A stretch of DNA of 64,000 bases. It comes from Monilinia fructicola. Taxonomy: Eukaryota > Ascomycota > Leotiomycetes > Helotiales > Sclerotiniaceae. The stretch spans positions 806,001 through 870,000 of the forward strand of contig VICG01000010.1 in the NCBI GenBank assembly GCA_008692225.1, written 5' to 3'. Under the pieces are notes generated by a model, which worked only from the letters and a program-made list of their open reading frames with translations, was not told where the DNA came from and ran no database searches. Below are positions 63,167 through 64,000 of the stretch, piece by piece (the stretch's first letter is position 1; the number at the start of each line of letters is the position of its first letter). A program made the position numbers and the translations under genes.

Positions 63167-63977
63167 TCACGCCCCATTCCCATTGCGCTCCCCCCCGCCC
63201 TTCACCCACTTTCCTTCCTTCCCCTCTACATACTCCACCAAGGCCTCAATCGTACACACCTTCAGCCCCCACTTCTTCCCAAACGCCAAACACCCATCTC
63301 TTCGCAACATCCCCGGCTCCCTTCGAATTGCCTCTCCCGCGACTTCCTCTCCATCCTCTACAATCTCACATATGACCCCGACCAGCGGCTTTCCCGCCAG
63401 CCGGCAAAATTCCACCGCCGCCTCGGTATGACCCGGTCTTTCCCGCACTCCCCCCTCCCTCGACCTCAAGGGGAACACGTGGCCCGGCCGCCTCAAGGTT
63501 TCCGGTCCGGCCGTCGGATCCGCGAGCGTCCGGCAGGTTAGCGAGCGGTCGTGTGCACTGATGCCGGTGGTTGTGGCGGGGTGGTTGGCGTCGACGCTGA
63601 CGGTGTAGGCGGTGCGGTTGGGGTCTTCGTTGGAGTCGACCATTTGGGGCAGTTGGAATTGCGTGGTGAGCGCGGCGGGGAGCGGGGTGCAGATGATGCC
63701 CGAGGTGTGGCGCACCATGAAGGCCATCTTTTCGGGCGTCATGTCGCTGGCGGCGATGATGAGGTCGCCTTCGTTTTCGCGGGAGGCCGAGTCGAGGACG
63801 ACGATGAATTCGCCGTTTTCTGGGAAGGGCCGAGTTAGCTGGGGGTTTGGGAGAGGGGGGAGGGGGGAGGGAGGAGGGGAGAGACGGGAGTTGCGGCGGA
63901 TAGGAGGGAGGCTTACTAAAGGCTGTTATTGTATCTTCGATGGTATCGAATTCATGGGTTATATCTGAGGAAGGCAT
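63167..63977 (-). CDS. RIB3: 3,4-dihydroxy-2-butanone 4-phosphate synthase
   Basis: Exons 63977-63917 and 63819-63167 (GTAAGC donor, CCCAG acceptor) give 237 residues, the usual length of fungal single-domain enzymes. It converts ribulose 5-phosphate to 3,4-dihydroxy-2-butanone 4-phosphate plus formate, one branch of riboflavin synthesis. Exon 1 (MPSSDITHEFDTIEDTITAF) joins KNGEFIVVLDSASRENEGDL; the RENEGDL acidic residues bind Mg. RHTSGIICTPL, SVDANHPATTTGISAHDRS and RPGHVFPLR are substrate-binding segments. HTEAAVEFCRLAG is the C-terminal signature, and it ends with a Gly/Lys-rich tail. No GTP cyclohydrolase II domain is fused. The frame is intact. Confidence 0.95.
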
Positions 63978-64000
63978 TTTGAATATTTGTGAAGAATATT

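Overview
The window is nuclear DNA of a filamentous ascomycete. Genes carry short spliceosomal introns with GT donors, CTAAC-type branch sites and AG acceptors. Two AT-rich blocks look like transposons destroyed by repeat-induced point mutation (RIP), and the intergenic DNA is long and full of short tandem repeats. Gene content (LCB2, acetoacetyl-CoA synthetase, a RING/SNF2 helicase, a GPI-type S10 peptidase, RIB3) fits a Pezizomycotina genome, and I lean towards Leotiomycetes (Sclerotiniaceae-like). That placement is inference from style, not a search result.

Layout. 1-893 (-): 5' part of a DUF1295-family membrane protein running off the left edge. 2878-4995 (-): serine palmitoyltransferase subunit 2 (LCB2), intact. 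10591-13206 (+): acetoacetyl-CoA synthetase, three exons. 14064-23510: a 9.4-kb AT-rich nest made of a foldback element with TA target duplications, remnants of a second inverted-repeat element, and, inserted in the latter, a 7326-bp Ty3/Gypsy LTR retrotransposon (15528-22853) with 162-bp LTRs and an intact 5-bp target duplication. 25072-27080 (-): a charged, repetitive protein with a conserved C-terminus. 31508-31739: a small MITE not affected by RIP. 31808-34498: a RIP-degraded 2.7-kb TIR element. 36097-40727 (+): seven-exon SNF2/RING ATPase of the Uls1 type. 42804-45057 (-): secreted S10 serine carboxypeptidase with GPI-like tail. 45058-60498: 15 kb without a convincing protein gene, ending in what looks like a long spliced leader. 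60499-61972 (+): four-finger C2H2 transcription factor. 63167-63977 (-): RIB3, riboflavin synthesis.

These are independent monocistronic genes, and I see no biosynthetic cluster. Links are only general: LCB2 (sphingolipids), acetoacetyl-CoA synthetase and the DUF1295 protein concern lipid or acyl-CoA metabolism, while the helicase and the zinc-finger protein act in the nucleus.

The most striking signals are (a) the dated, nested transposon structure with a readable RIP pattern, and (b) single-base frameshifts in four of seven genes (at least eleven in total, six in the S10 peptidase alone), while LCB2, the helicase, the zinc-finger gene and RIB3 have none. The shifted genes lack other inactivating changes, so consensus indel error in the assembly is the leading explanation, with very recent pseudogenisation as the alternative. 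I found no convincing new biological system.
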